Source: Shumkonia mesophila (GTDB lineage: Bacteria; Pseudomonadota; Alphaproteobacteria; Rhodospirillales; Shumkoniaceae). Taken from it: DNA of 64,000 nucleotides. The notes under the pieces were generated by a model. That model did no database searches and was not told where the DNA came from. It worked only from the letters and a program-made list of their open reading frames with translations. Below, in pieces: positions 22,605 through 31,357 of this stretch. Every line of letters starts with the position of its first letter. Within the stretch, counting starts at the first letter, position 1. The translations under genes and the position numbers were made by a program. The DNA lies in contig NZ_JAOTID010000001.1 of the NCBI RefSeq assembly GCF_026163695.1, forward strand, positions 124,001 through 188,000, given 5' to 3'.

Positions 22605-24635
22605 TTACTGGGCCAATTCGGCGGCGCGCGCCGCCACCACGTCGTCGGCGGTCTTGCCCGAGATTTCCTGCAAGTGGTCGAACTCGGCGGCGAAGAAGCC
22701 GACGCCCAGCGTCAGCGAACGCAGCTCGTTGATGAGATCGACCGTTTCCGCTTGCGGGATCTGCGCCACCACCTCGTCCCAGCCCTTCCAGCCGGGCTTG
22801 GAATCGAAGCCCAGCAGCTGGCCGCGCCGGCTGCTGACCAGGCGCTGCACCTTCGACGTGAAGTCGGTGGGCACCGAGATGACGACCTTGAAGACCGGCT
22901 CGAGCAGCACCGGCCCGCACTTCGGCATGCCTTCGCGCATGCCCAGGCTGGCCGCCGCCCGGAACGCCATGTCGGAGCTGTCCACCGCGTGGAACTGGCC
23001 GTCGGTCAGGGTCACCTGCAGATCGACCACCTGGAAACCCAGCGGGCCGCGGCTCAGATAGTCGCGCACCCCGATCTCGACCGAGGGGATGTACTGCTTG
23101 GGCACGACGCCGCCGGTGATCGAATCGGTGAACACGAAACCCGAGCCGCGCGGCAGCGGCTTGATGTCCAGATGGACGTCGCCGAACTGGCCGTGGCCGC
23201 CGCTCTGCTTCTTGTGGCGGGCGTGCTGCGACACCGGCTTCCTGATGGTTTCCTTGTAGGGAACCTGCGGCCGCTTCGAATTGGCGGTCAGCCCGAAACG
23301 GTTCTTCAGGCGGTCCATGATGATCTGCAGGTGCTGATCGCCCATGCCCGAGAGGACCAGTTCGCCGGTGTCGGCGCTGACCGCAAAGCTGAGCGACGGG
23401 TCCTCGTCGACAAGCTTGGTCAAGGCCCCCGGCAGCTTCACCTCGTCGGCCCGGTGCTCGGCCCTGACCGCCAGGGAATAGAGCGGCTTCAACGCCTGCG
23501 GCCAGTCCTCGAACTTCTGCCCGCCCGAGGGCGACAGCATGTCGCCGGTCGCGGCAGAATCCATGCGCGCGAAGGCGACGACGTCGCCGGCCACCGCCTT
23601 GGGCTGCTTTTCCTGCTTCTGGCCGACGAGCTTGATGATGCCGCTGGGCCGTTCGCCGTTGAGCGTCACCCCCTCGGCGATCTCGCCGCGCAGCACGCGG
23701 GCCATCGACAGCTTGCCGGTATGCGAGGCGTGCAGGGTCTTGAACACCAGGGCGGCCGGCTCGCCGGCCGGTTCGACGCCCAGCCTGGCCGCCGCCTTCT
23801 CGATACCCGGCGCCTCGTGGCGCAGGATCTTGAGCAGCCGGGTGATGCCGTTGTCATGCTCGGCGGCGCCGAACAGCACGGGGACGACGTGGTCGTCCTG
23901 CAGGGCATGGGTGGCGTTCTCGAAGATGTTCTCGGGCGGTGGCACGTTCTCCTCGAGCAGGGCTTCCAGCAGCTTGTCGTCGAAGTCGGCGAGCGACTCC
24001 AGCAGCTTGGTGCGGGCCTCCGCCAGCCAGCCCTTCACCGACTCCGGAACCGGGATTTCCGTCGAATGGCCCCCGGTTACCCATTTGTAGGCGCGCTGGC
24101 TCACCAGGTCGACCAGCCCGGTCACCGCGTCGCCTTCCTGGATGGGAATCTCGCGCAGGATCAGCGGCTTTTCGGAAAGGCCCTGGAGCGTTTCGATGGT
24201 GGCGCGGACGTTGCCCGCCTGGGTGTCCATCTTGTTGAGGAAGATGACGTGCGGAATTCCGCGGTCGTTGATGAACTTCATGAGCGGCGCCAGGGTCAGC
24301 ACCTTCTCGACGCCGGCTTCGCAGACCACGATCGCGACGTCGGCGACCATCAGGGCGTCATAGGCTTCCTGCGCCAGCTCGACCGATCCGGGGCAATCGA
24401 TGATGGTCCAGGGCTCGCCCAGGTAACTGAGGCTGGCCACCGACAACTCGGTGCTCATCTGGCGGGTGCGGGCTTCGGGCGACGCGTCGCCGACCGTGTT
24501 GCCGTCGCGGATGGAGCCTTTGCGGCCGATCACGCCGGCGGTGGCGAGCAGGCTCTCCAGAACGGAGGTCTTGCCACTGAGATACGGGCCGACAAGCGCC
24601 GCACAACGAGGTCCGGATGGTGCTTTTTGCGTCAC
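22605..24635 (-). CDS. Elongation factor G-like GTPase (divergent EF-G paralogue)
   Basis: A 676-residue protein with the EF-G domain order (G, II, III, IV, V). Its G motifs deviate from true EF-G: P-loop GPYLSGKTS (16-24), DCPGS in place of DTPGH, NKMD kept. The catalytic His of the PGH motif is thus replaced by Ser, and the switch I RGITI is not recognisable (MSTELSVASLSY). Domain IV contains SGGHGQFGDVHLDIKPLP. It starts at GTG with GGGAGG 5 nt upstream. Canonical fusA would sit with the rps/tuf genes elsewhere. Function is unknown; ribosome binding with slow or altered GTP hydrolysis is an inference. Confidence 0.85.
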   Translation of the reverse strand: MTQKAPSGPRCAALVGPYLSGKTSVLESLLATAGVIGRKGSIRDGNTVGDASPEARTRQMSTELSVASLSYLGEPWTIIDCPGSVELAQEAYDALMVADVAIVVCEAGVEKVLTLAPLMKFINDRGIPHVIFLNKMDTQAGNVRATIETLQGLSEKPLILREIPIQEGDAVTGLVDLVSQRAYKWVTGGHSTEIPVPESVKGWLAEARTKLLESLADFDDKLLEALLEENVPPPENIFENATHALQDDHVVPVLFGAAEHDNGITRLLKILRHEAPGIEKAAARLGVEPAGEPAALVFKTLHASHTGKLSMARVLRGEIAEGVTLNGERPSGIIKLVGQKQEKQPKAVAGDVVAFARMDSAATGDMLSPSGGQKFEDWPQALKPLYSLAVRAEHRADEVKLPGALTKLVDEDPSLSFAVSADTGELVLSGMGDQHLQIIMDRLKNRFGLTANSKRPQVPYKETIRKPVSQHARHKKQSGGHGQFGDVHLDIKPLPRGSGFVFTDSITGGVVPKQYIPSVEIGVRDYLSRGPLGFQVVDLQVTLTDGQFHAVDSSDMAFRAAASLGMREGMPKCGPVLLEPVFKVVISVPTDFTSKVQRLVSSRRGQLLGFDSKPGWKGWDEVVAQIPQAETVDLINELRSLTLGVGFFAAEFDHLQEISGKTADDVVAARAAELAQ

Positions 24636-24833
24636 GAAGGCCTCCCTGAAGAACAGCGGATTTTAATTGCGACCTTGAGGGCGGACAGACGCAACCGCCC
24701 GAGCCATCGAGGTTAATGCCCCCGTCCCGCGATGCAAGGAAAAAAGGAAATCGCCGGGGCGACCGGCGGCCCGTTCCGGCGGCCATCCGACGCCGCGCCA
24801 TAAAAAGGCGACCGTCATGACGAGGATCGTCCA

Positions 24834-24862
24834 TTGACAGGGGTCGGACTCTCTTCGAATAC
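24834..24862 (+). promoter_or_regulatory. Promoter of the polyamine transport operon
   Basis: Perfect TTGACA (24834-24839), 17-base spacer, GAATAC (24857-24862), about 60 bp upstream of the first gene of the pot operon. Confidence 0.6.
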
Positions 24863-24921
24863 TGTGCCACCCGTCGCCGTAGGGTACCGGGCTCCCTGGT
24901 CCAGCGAGAAGGAATCGCCCC

Positions 24922-26025
24922 GTGCGCAAGGTCGTCACCCGCATACTGGCCGCCAGCGCGGCCGTCATGGTCATGGCGTCCCCCGCCTACCCGGCGGAGG
25001 AGAAGGTCCTCAACGTCTACAATTGGAGCGACTACATCGCCCCCGACACCCTGGAGAGGTTCGAGAAAGAGACGGGCATCAAGGTCAACTACGACGTCTA
25101 CGACTCCAACGAGATCCTCGAAGCCAAGCTGATGGCGGGGAACTCGGGCTACGACGTGGTCTTCCCGTCGGCCAGCCCCTTCCTGGCCCGCCAGATCCAG
25201 GCCGGCATCTACCGGCCGCTCGACATGGCGAAGCTGCCGAACCGCGCCAACCTCGACGCTACCTCGATGGCGACGCTGGCCAAGAGCGACCCCGGCAACA
25301 AGTACGCGGTGCCCTACATGATCGCCGGCACCGGCATCGGCGTGAACACAGCCAAGGTCAAGGCGCTGGCCCCCGACGCCCCGCTCGACAGCTGGGCGCT
25401 CATCACCGATCCCAAGTGGACCGGCCTGCTGAAGGCCTGCGGCGTGACGTTCCTCGACGACGCCACCGAGGTGCTGTCGGCCGCCTTCGTCATGCTTGGC
25501 CTCGACCCGGCGACCGAGAAGTCGGCCGATATCGACGCCGCCGTCGCCTATCTCTCGAAGGTGCGCCAGGACCTCAAGTACATCCACTCGTCCTCCTACA
25601 TCAACGACCTCGCCAACGGCGACATCTGCGTCGCCCACGGTTACGGCGGCGACCTGGTGCAGGCCCGCGACCGCGCCAAGGAGGCGGCCAAGGGCGTCGA
25701 CATCCTGGTGTTCTTCCCCAAGGAAGGCACCCAGGTCGTGATGGACGTGATGGCGGTACCGGCCGACGCGCGCCATCCCGAGAACGCCCACGCCTTCATC
25801 AACTTCATGATGCGGCCCGACGTCGTCGGGCCGATCACCGACGAGGTCGGCTACGCCAACGCCATCGACGGGGCGGAAAAGTTCGTCAGCCCCGAGCGGC
25901 TGGCCGATCCGGCGATCTATCCGCCGAAGGCGGTGCGCGAGCGCTTCTTCGTGGTGCCCGCCAAGAGCCAGGCCTACGAGCGGGCCCGTACCCGCGCCTG
26001 GACCCGCTTCAAGACGGGCACATGA
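24922..26025 (+). CDS. potF: Putrescine/spermidine-binding periplasmic protein
   Basis: Periplasmic receptor of a polyamine ABC importer, 367 residues. Signal peptide (MRKVVTRILAASAAVMVMAS, cleavage after PAYPA near residue 25). The mature protein starts with the family signature LNVYNWSDYIAPDTLERFEK and has SGYDVVFPSASPFLARQIQA. Starts at GTG with AAGGAA upstream. First gene of a four-gene operon; the following ATPase and two permeases match PotGHI. Whether it prefers putrescine or spermidine cannot be read from the sequence. Confidence 0.92.
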   Translation: MRKVVTRILAASAAVMVMASPAYPAEEKVLNVYNWSDYIAPDTLERFEKETGIKVNYDVYDSNEILEAKLMAGNSGYDVVFPSASPFLARQIQAGIYRPLDMAKLPNRANLDATSMATLAKSDPGNKYAVPYMIAGTGIGVNTAKVKALAPDAPLDSWALITDPKWTGLLKACGVTFLDDATEVLSAAFVMLGLDPATEKSADIDAAVAYLSKVRQDLKYIHSSSYINDLANGDICVAHGYGGDLVQARDRAKEAAKGVDILVFFPKEGTQVVMDVMAVPADARHPENAHAFINFMMRPDVVGPITDEVGYANAIDGAEKFVSPERLADPAIYPPKAVRERFFVVPAKSQAYERARTRAWTRFKTGT

Positions 26026-26070
26026 GCGGCCTATCGGTGGCCACGCGATCGACAAAGGGGGGCGCTCGGC

Positions 26071-27228
26071 ATGCTTAGGCCGGCCGAGCGCAACGCCCCC
26101 AGCAGTCCCCGGTTCGAGCCGTGGACCCAGCCGGGCAACACGCCCTTCATCCGCGTGCAGGGGGTGTCGAAGGCGTTCGGCGGCGAGCCGGCGGTGACGG
26201 GCGCCAACCTCGACATCTACAAGGGCGAGCTGTTCTCGCTGCTCGGCGGCTCGGGCTGCGGCAAGACCACCCTGCTGCGTCTGATCGCCGGCTTCGAGGC
26301 GCCCGACGACGGGCGCATCCTGATCGACGGCATCGACATGGCCGGGGTGCCGCCCTACGAGCGGCCGGTCAACATGGTGTTCCAGTCCTACGCGCTGTTT
26401 CCCCACATGTCGGTGGAGCGCAACATCGCCTTCGGACTGCGCCAGGAACGCATGCCCCGCAAGGAGATGAACGAGCGGGTCCATCAGGTGCTCGACCTGC
26501 TGCACCTGACGCCGATGGCCGGCCGCCGCCCCCATCAGTTGTCCGGCGGCCAGCGCCAGCGCGTCGCCCTGGCCCGGGCCCTGGTCAAGCATCCCAAGGT
26601 GCTGCTGCTCGACGAGCCGCTGGCCGCACTCGACAAGAAGCTGCGCGAGAACACCCAGTTCGAGCTGGTCAACATCCAGGAGCGCGTCGGCATCACCTTC
26701 ATCCTGGTCACCCACGACCAGGAGGAGGCGATGACCATGTCGACGCGCATCGGCATCATGAACGAGGGCTACATCGAGCAGGTGGGCACGCCGCGCGAGA
26801 TCTACGAGTTTCCCGGTACCCGCTTCGTCGCCGACTTCATCGGCGCCGCCAACATGTTCGGCGGCGTGATCCTGCACCTGGACGAGCAGGGCGCGACGAT
26901 CCAGGCTCCCGACATCGAAACCGATGTCGAGGTGGCGCACGCCGGGGCCGGCGTCGCCGGCATGCCGGTCACCGTGATGGTCCGCCCCGAGAAGGTGCGT
27001 ATTTCGAAGACGGTGCCGAAGAATCAGGACACCAACCGGACGGAGGGCACGGTGGTCGAGATCGGCTATCTCGGCGACATGTCGATCTTCCACGTCAGGC
27101 TCGACAGCGGCAAGGTGGTGCAGGCCTCGCAGCTCAACCTGCACCAGGACGCCGAACAGAAGATCACCTGGGAAGACCGCGTCTACCTGTCGTGGCACCC
27201 GTCCAACGCGGTGATGCTGACCCTATGA
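26071..27228 (+). CDS. potG: Polyamine ABC transporter ATP-binding protein
   Basis: A 385-residue ATPase energising polyamine import. Walker A GGSGCGKTT (59-67), Q-loop FQSYALFPHM, signature LSGGQRQRVALARA (157-170), Walker B KVLLLDEPLAALD (177-189), H-loop VTHDQEEAM. A C-terminal TOBE domain follows (from about 285; VMVRPEKVRISKT). It overlaps the next gene by 4 nt (ATGA). Confidence 0.96.
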   Translation: MLRPAERNAPSSPRFEPWTQPGNTPFIRVQGVSKAFGGEPAVTGANLDIYKGELFSLLGGSGCGKTTLLRLIAGFEAPDDGRILIDGIDMAGVPPYERPVNMVFQSYALFPHMSVERNIAFGLRQERMPRKEMNERVHQVLDLLHLTPMAGRRPHQLSGGQRQRVALARALVKHPKVLLLDEPLAALDKKLRENTQFELVNIQERVGITFILVTHDQEEAMTMSTRIGIMNEGYIEQVGTPREIYEFPGTRFVADFIGAANMFGGVILHLDEQGATIQAPDIETDVEVAHAGAGVAGMPVTVMVRPEKVRISKTVPKNQDTNRTEGTVVEIGYLGDMSIFHVRLDSGKVVQASQLNLHQDAEQKITWEDRVYLSWHPSNAVMLTL

Positions 27229-28166
27229 AGATGAATGGCCTCGTCGCGCGCATCCCGGGCAGGCCGGACCGCTGGAGGGAACGCTGGGGACAGCGATTGG
27301 TGGCCGCCTTCCCGATGGGCTGGCTGCTGGTGTTCTTCCTGGCACCCTTCCTGTTCGTGCTGAAGATCGCCTTCTCGGAAAACAGGCTCGGCATTCCGCC
27401 CTATCAGCCGCTGTTCGAATGGGTCGACGGGGCGGTGCTGCAGCTTCAGCTCAACCTCGCCAACTTCGGCTTCTTCCTCGAAGACCCGCTCTATGCCGCC
27501 GCCTACCTCAGCTCGCTCAAGATGGCGGCTATCTCCACGCTGATCTGCCTGATGATCGGCTATCCGATGGCCTACGGCATCACCAAGGTGCGCCAGCCGT
27601 GGCGCAACGTCCTTCTGATGCTGGTCATCCTGCCGTTCTGGACGTCGTTCCTGATCCGCGTCTACGCCTGGATCGGCATCCTCAAGAACGAGGGGCTGCT
27701 CAACAACTTTCTCATCTGGGCGGGCGTCATCGACCAGCCGCTGCCCATGCTGCATTCCCCCTTCGCCGTCTACGTCGGCATCGTTTATTCGTACCTCCCG
27801 TTCATGATCCTGCCGCTCTACGCGACGCTCGAGCGCATGGACCTGACGCTGCGCGAGGCGGCCCAGGACCTGGGCTGCCGGCCCTGGGAGGTGATGCTCA
27901 AGATCACCCTGCCGCTGTCCCTGCCCGGCATCATCGCCGGCTCGATGCTGGTGTTCATCCCGGCGGCCGGCGAGTTCGTCATCCCCGACCTCCTGGGCGG
28001 CTCCAACGTGCTGATGATCGGCAAGGTCCTGTGGAACGAGTTCTTCCTCAACCGCGACTGGCCGCTGGCCTCGGCCGTCGCCGTGGTGATGCTGGTCCTG
28101 CTGGTGGTGCCCTTCATGCTGTTCCAGCACTATCAGGCCCGCCAGGACGAGGGGGACGCCGCATGA
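27225..28166 (+). CDS. potH: Polyamine ABC transporter permease (PotH type)
   Basis: A 313-residue inner-membrane permease with about six transmembrane segments. The EAA-loop that contacts the ATPase is TLREAAQDLGCRPWEVMLKI, and a conserved FIPAAGEFVIPDLLGGSNV follows. Start ATG overlaps potG by 4 nt; its own stop overlaps the start of the next permease by 4 nt, so the whole operon is translationally coupled. Confidence 0.95.
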   Translation: MKMNGLVARIPGRPDRWRERWGQRLVAAFPMGWLLVFFLAPFLFVLKIAFSENRLGIPPYQPLFEWVDGAVLQLQLNLANFGFFLEDPLYAAAYLSSLKMAAISTLICLMIGYPMAYGITKVRQPWRNVLLMLVILPFWTSFLIRVYAWIGILKNEGLLNNFLIWAGVIDQPLPMLHSPFAVYVGIVYSYLPFMILPLYATLERMDLTLREAAQDLGCRPWEVMLKITLPLSLPGIIAGSMLVFIPAAGEFVIPDLLGGSNVLMIGKVLWNEFFLNRDWPLASAVAVVMLVLLVVPFMLFQHYQARQDEGDAA

Positions 28167-28987
28167 CCTCCACCTTCCGCTCCTGGCGCCTGTTCACCGT
28201 GCTGGCCTTCGGCTACGCCTTCCTCTACGGGCCGATCTTCCTGCTCGTCATCTATTCGTTCAACGAATCGAAGCTGGTCACCGTGTGGTCGGGCTTTTCC
28301 GTCAAGTGGTACGGCGAGCTTTTGCATAACGAGAAACTGCTGGAGGCGGCATGGCTCAGCCTGAAGATCGCCTTCGTCTCGGCGACGCTGGCCACCATCT
28401 TCGGCACCATGGCCGCCCTGGTGCTCGACCGCTTCGGGCGGTTCCGCGGCCGCACGCTGCTCTCCGGCATGATCGCCGCGCCCCTGGTGATGCCGGAAGT
28501 GATCACCGGGCTGGCCATGCTGCTGCTGTTCGTGGCGCTCGAAACGATGATCGGCTGGCCGGACGGGCGCGGCCAGACCACCATCACCATCGCCCACGTC
28601 ACGTTCTCGATGGCCTTCGTCGCCATCGTCGTGCAATCGCGGCTACGCCACATGGACCGCTCGCTGGAAGAGGCGGCCCAGGACCTGGGCGCGCGGCCGC
28701 TCAAGGTGTTCTTCGTCATCACGCTGCCGATCATCGCGCCGTCGCTGGTGGCCGGCTGGCTGCTGGGGTTCACGCTGTCGCTCGACGACCTGGTGATCGC
28801 CAGCTTCGTCTCCGGGCCCGGCTCGACCACGCTGCCGATGGTGGTCTTTTCCAGCGTGCGCCTTGGCGTCAGCCCGCAGATCAATGCGCTGGCCACCGTC
28901 ATCATCGTCACCGTGGCCGTCATCATCACGCTCGCCGGCCGGCTGATGACGCTCAAGGACGACGGGCGCAAGCCCAAGCGGTCCTGA
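28163..28987 (+). CDS. potI: Polyamine ABC transporter permease (PotI type)
   Basis: A 274-residue permease with six predicted transmembrane segments. EAA-loop SLEEAAQDLGARPLKVFFVI and the C-terminal FTLSLDDLVIASFVSGPGST are typical of PotI/PotC. It is the last gene of the operon; the following 190 bp lead to the cyclase gene. Confidence 0.95.
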   Translation: MTSTFRSWRLFTVLAFGYAFLYGPIFLLVIYSFNESKLVTVWSGFSVKWYGELLHNEKLLEAAWLSLKIAFVSATLATIFGTMAALVLDRFGRFRGRTLLSGMIAAPLVMPEVITGLAMLLLFVALETMIGWPDGRGQTTITIAHVTFSMAFVAIVVQSRLRHMDRSLEEAAQDLGARPLKVFFVITLPIIAPSLVAGWLLGFTLSLDDLVIASFVSGPGSTTLPMVVFSSVRLGVSPQINALATVIIVTVAVIITLAGRLMTLKDDGRKPKRS

Positions 28988-29179
28988 CCCGCGAAACGTC
29001 CTCGCTTTCCAACTCTCGCAACTTGCGGTATTCTCCTTTTGCGTGATCATGGTGGGGTGGTCTCTCGACCTACGCGATTGCCGAGAGACGATGGCCGAAG
29101 TGAAACGGGCCGGCAAGGCTCTTCCGGCATATGTTCGCCTAGCCATCGCAACGGGAGCGGCAAGTCCTCGGAGAGAGTG

Positions 29180-31357
29180 ATGCGGATGCGCGGTACGCGT
29201 GGACGACGCCCGTTCCTGTTCAGCGTGCCGTTGTCTGTCAGCATCTTCACCATTCTGGCCTCGGCCGTGGCTCTCGTCGCTGGCGCCCTTACGATCTACG
29301 GATTCATGGCCGCCCGCAGCGCCGTGCGCGATATCGGCGGCGACCTTCTGGACAGCGCCAGCGCCCGCATCCTTACCGAGATCCGGCGCGCCGTCGAACC
29401 CGCGCTGGGGTACGCGAAACTCGCCGCCCTGCTGCCGGATATCGGAACCCTGCCGGATCTCCAGCCCCATCCGTCCAGCGGATACTTGCGGGAGGCGCTG
29501 AAGACCTATCCGTCGCTCTATTCCGCCTACATGGGCTTCAGCGACGGGCGGTTCTACCAGATCATCGCCATGGACGCTGAACAGGGACGCGCCCGTGAAA
29601 TCCACGGGGCGCCGCCCGAGACGGCCTTCCTGCAGCGCGCCGTCCTGCCCAGGGCCGACGGCCGGCCGATGGAGCTATGGGGCTTCCTCGACGCCGACGG
29701 CCGCCTGCTCGGTTCCCGCGCCCTGCCGCAGGACGCTTTCGATCCGCGCCAGCGCCCGTGGTATGCGGCAGCCGTCGAGACCGACGAGCCCGTCATCACG
29801 CCGGTCTACGTTTTCGCCAGTCTCGGACTGCCCGGCCTGACGGTGGCGCGGCGGTTCGATGCCGCCGTCCCGGGCGTCTTCGGGGTCGACCTGACCGTCG
29901 GCGACCTGTCGTCCTTTCTCGAGCGCCTGCGCGTCACTCCGAATACCCGGCTGGCCGTCATCGCCGGCGACGGCACGGTGGTCGCCATGCCGGGGCTGGC
30001 CGTGACCATGGCTGAGCGCCGGAAGGGCGGCATCCTCTCGCCTGCCTTGAAGGTGGGCGATATCGCCGATCCCGCTCTGGCCGAGGCGGCGCGACGCTGG
30101 ACGGAGGGGAAGGGAGCCGGGCTGATGGAGGTTGCCGGAGAGCGCTTCCTGCTCGATGTCCATCGCATCGCCGATGGCGGCTGGTTCGACCTCAGCGTCG
30201 TAATCGCCACTCCCGAGGCGGATTTCGTGAAGCCGCTGGTGCGCATGCGCGATCGCAGCCTTTTCTTTTCGGGACTGATTCTCGCCGCGGCGTTGCCGAT
30301 CGCCTTTTTCGTCGCCCGCCGGATGGCGCGGGCGCTAACGCACATGGCCGGGGACGCCGATCACATTCGCCGGTTGAACCTAGACGAGCGGCCAGAGGCT
30401 TCCTCCTTCGTCCGCGAGATCCAGAAACTGGCGACGGCGATGACCATGATGAAGGCCTCGCTGCGCACCTTCGGCCTTTACGTGCCCAAGGCGCTTGTCG
30501 GACAGATCATCCAGGCCGGCGGCAGCGTCGCCTTGGGTGGGGCGCGGCACGAGGTGACCCTGATGTTCACCGACGTGACCGATTTCACCACCTTGGCCGA
30601 ACACACCCCGCCCGAGGAGCTGTTGACCCGTACGTCCGGGCTGTTCGAGGAAATCGACGCCGCCATCGGCCGCCACAAGGGCATTGTCGACAAGTTCATC
30701 GGCGACGCCGTCATGGCGATCTGGAACGTGCCGCAGCCGGTGGACGGCCATGCCCGTCTTGCCTGTCTGGCCGCCCTGGAGGCCAACCAGCGCCTCGCCG
30801 TCTTCAACGCCGATTTGTCCGCCAAGGGCTTGCCGCCCATGATCACCCGCTTCGGCATCCATACGGGGATCGCCGTCGTCGGCAACGTCGGCTCCTCCGA
30901 CCGCATGAACTACACGGCCGTCGGCTCCACCGTAAACATGGCGGCGCGGTTGGAGGGGCTGAACAAGGTGTTCGGCACCCGCATCCTGGTTTCGAGAAGC
31001 ACCGCCGCCAGGGCCGGCGGCGATTTCGTGTTCCGCTGGCTCGACACCGTGATTCCGAAGGGCGCCAGCGAGCCCCTGGATGTCTTCGCCCTTTGCGGCC
31101 TCTTGCCGAAAGCCGCCGCGGCCGCAGGATTGACCGGCATAGCCCCCGACGAGATCGATTTCGTCCGTCGCTGGAACGAGGCCCAGGCCCTGCTGCGGCG
31201 ATCCCGGAATTGGGCCGCCGCCGCCGCCGCCTTCGCCGAATTGGCCGCCGCGCGGCCGGACGACATCAACGCCGCCGCCGCCCGGGAAACCGCCGCCGGG
31301 CTGGTTGGCCACCCCGTCGATGCCTGGAGCGGCGTCAGGACCATGAGCGAGAAATGA
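29180..31357 (+). CDS. Membrane class III adenylate/guanylate cyclase with periplasmic sensor
   Basis: A 725-residue receptor cyclase. TM1 covers about 19-42. A dCache-like periplasmic domain covers about 45-345 (SLYSAYMGFSDGRFYQI, DPRQRPWYAAAV, GVFGVDLTVGDL). TM2 is about 360-380, then HAMP (380-430) and the cyclase (about 455-640). Metal Asp D465 (MFTDVTDF) and D509 (KFIGDAVMAIW) are present, as are K505, T579 and the transition-state N586/R590 (TVNMAAR). The K/T pair favours cAMP, as in cyanobacterial CyaC, but this is not proof. Start ATG at 29180 has GGAGAG upstream. The next gene, a solute-binding protein, overlaps by 4 nt. Confidence 0.92.
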   Translation: MRMRGTRGRRPFLFSVPLSVSIFTILASAVALVAGALTIYGFMAARSAVRDIGGDLLDSASARILTEIRRAVEPALGYAKLAALLPDIGTLPDLQPHPSSGYLREALKTYPSLYSAYMGFSDGRFYQIIAMDAEQGRAREIHGAPPETAFLQRAVLPRADGRPMELWGFLDADGRLLGSRALPQDAFDPRQRPWYAAAVETDEPVITPVYVFASLGLPGLTVARRFDAAVPGVFGVDLTVGDLSSFLERLRVTPNTRLAVIAGDGTVVAMPGLAVTMAERRKGGILSPALKVGDIADPALAEAARRWTEGKGAGLMEVAGERFLLDVHRIADGGWFDLSVVIATPEADFVKPLVRMRDRSLFFSGLILAAALPIAFFVARRMARALTHMAGDADHIRRLNLDERPEASSFVREIQKLATAMTMMKASLRTFGLYVPKALVGQIIQAGGSVALGGARHEVTLMFTDVTDFTTLAEHTPPEELLTRTSGLFEEIDAAIGRHKGIVDKFIGDAVMAIWNVPQPVDGHARLACLAALEANQRLAVFNADLSAKGLPPMITRFGIHTGIAVVGNVGSSDRMNYTAVGSTVNMAARLEGLNKVFGTRILVSRSTAARAGGDFVFRWLDTVIPKGASEPLDVFALCGLLPKAAAAAGLTGIAPDEIDFVRRWNEAQALLRRSRNWAAAAAAFAELAAARPDDINAAAARETAAGLVGHPVDAWSGVRTMSEK

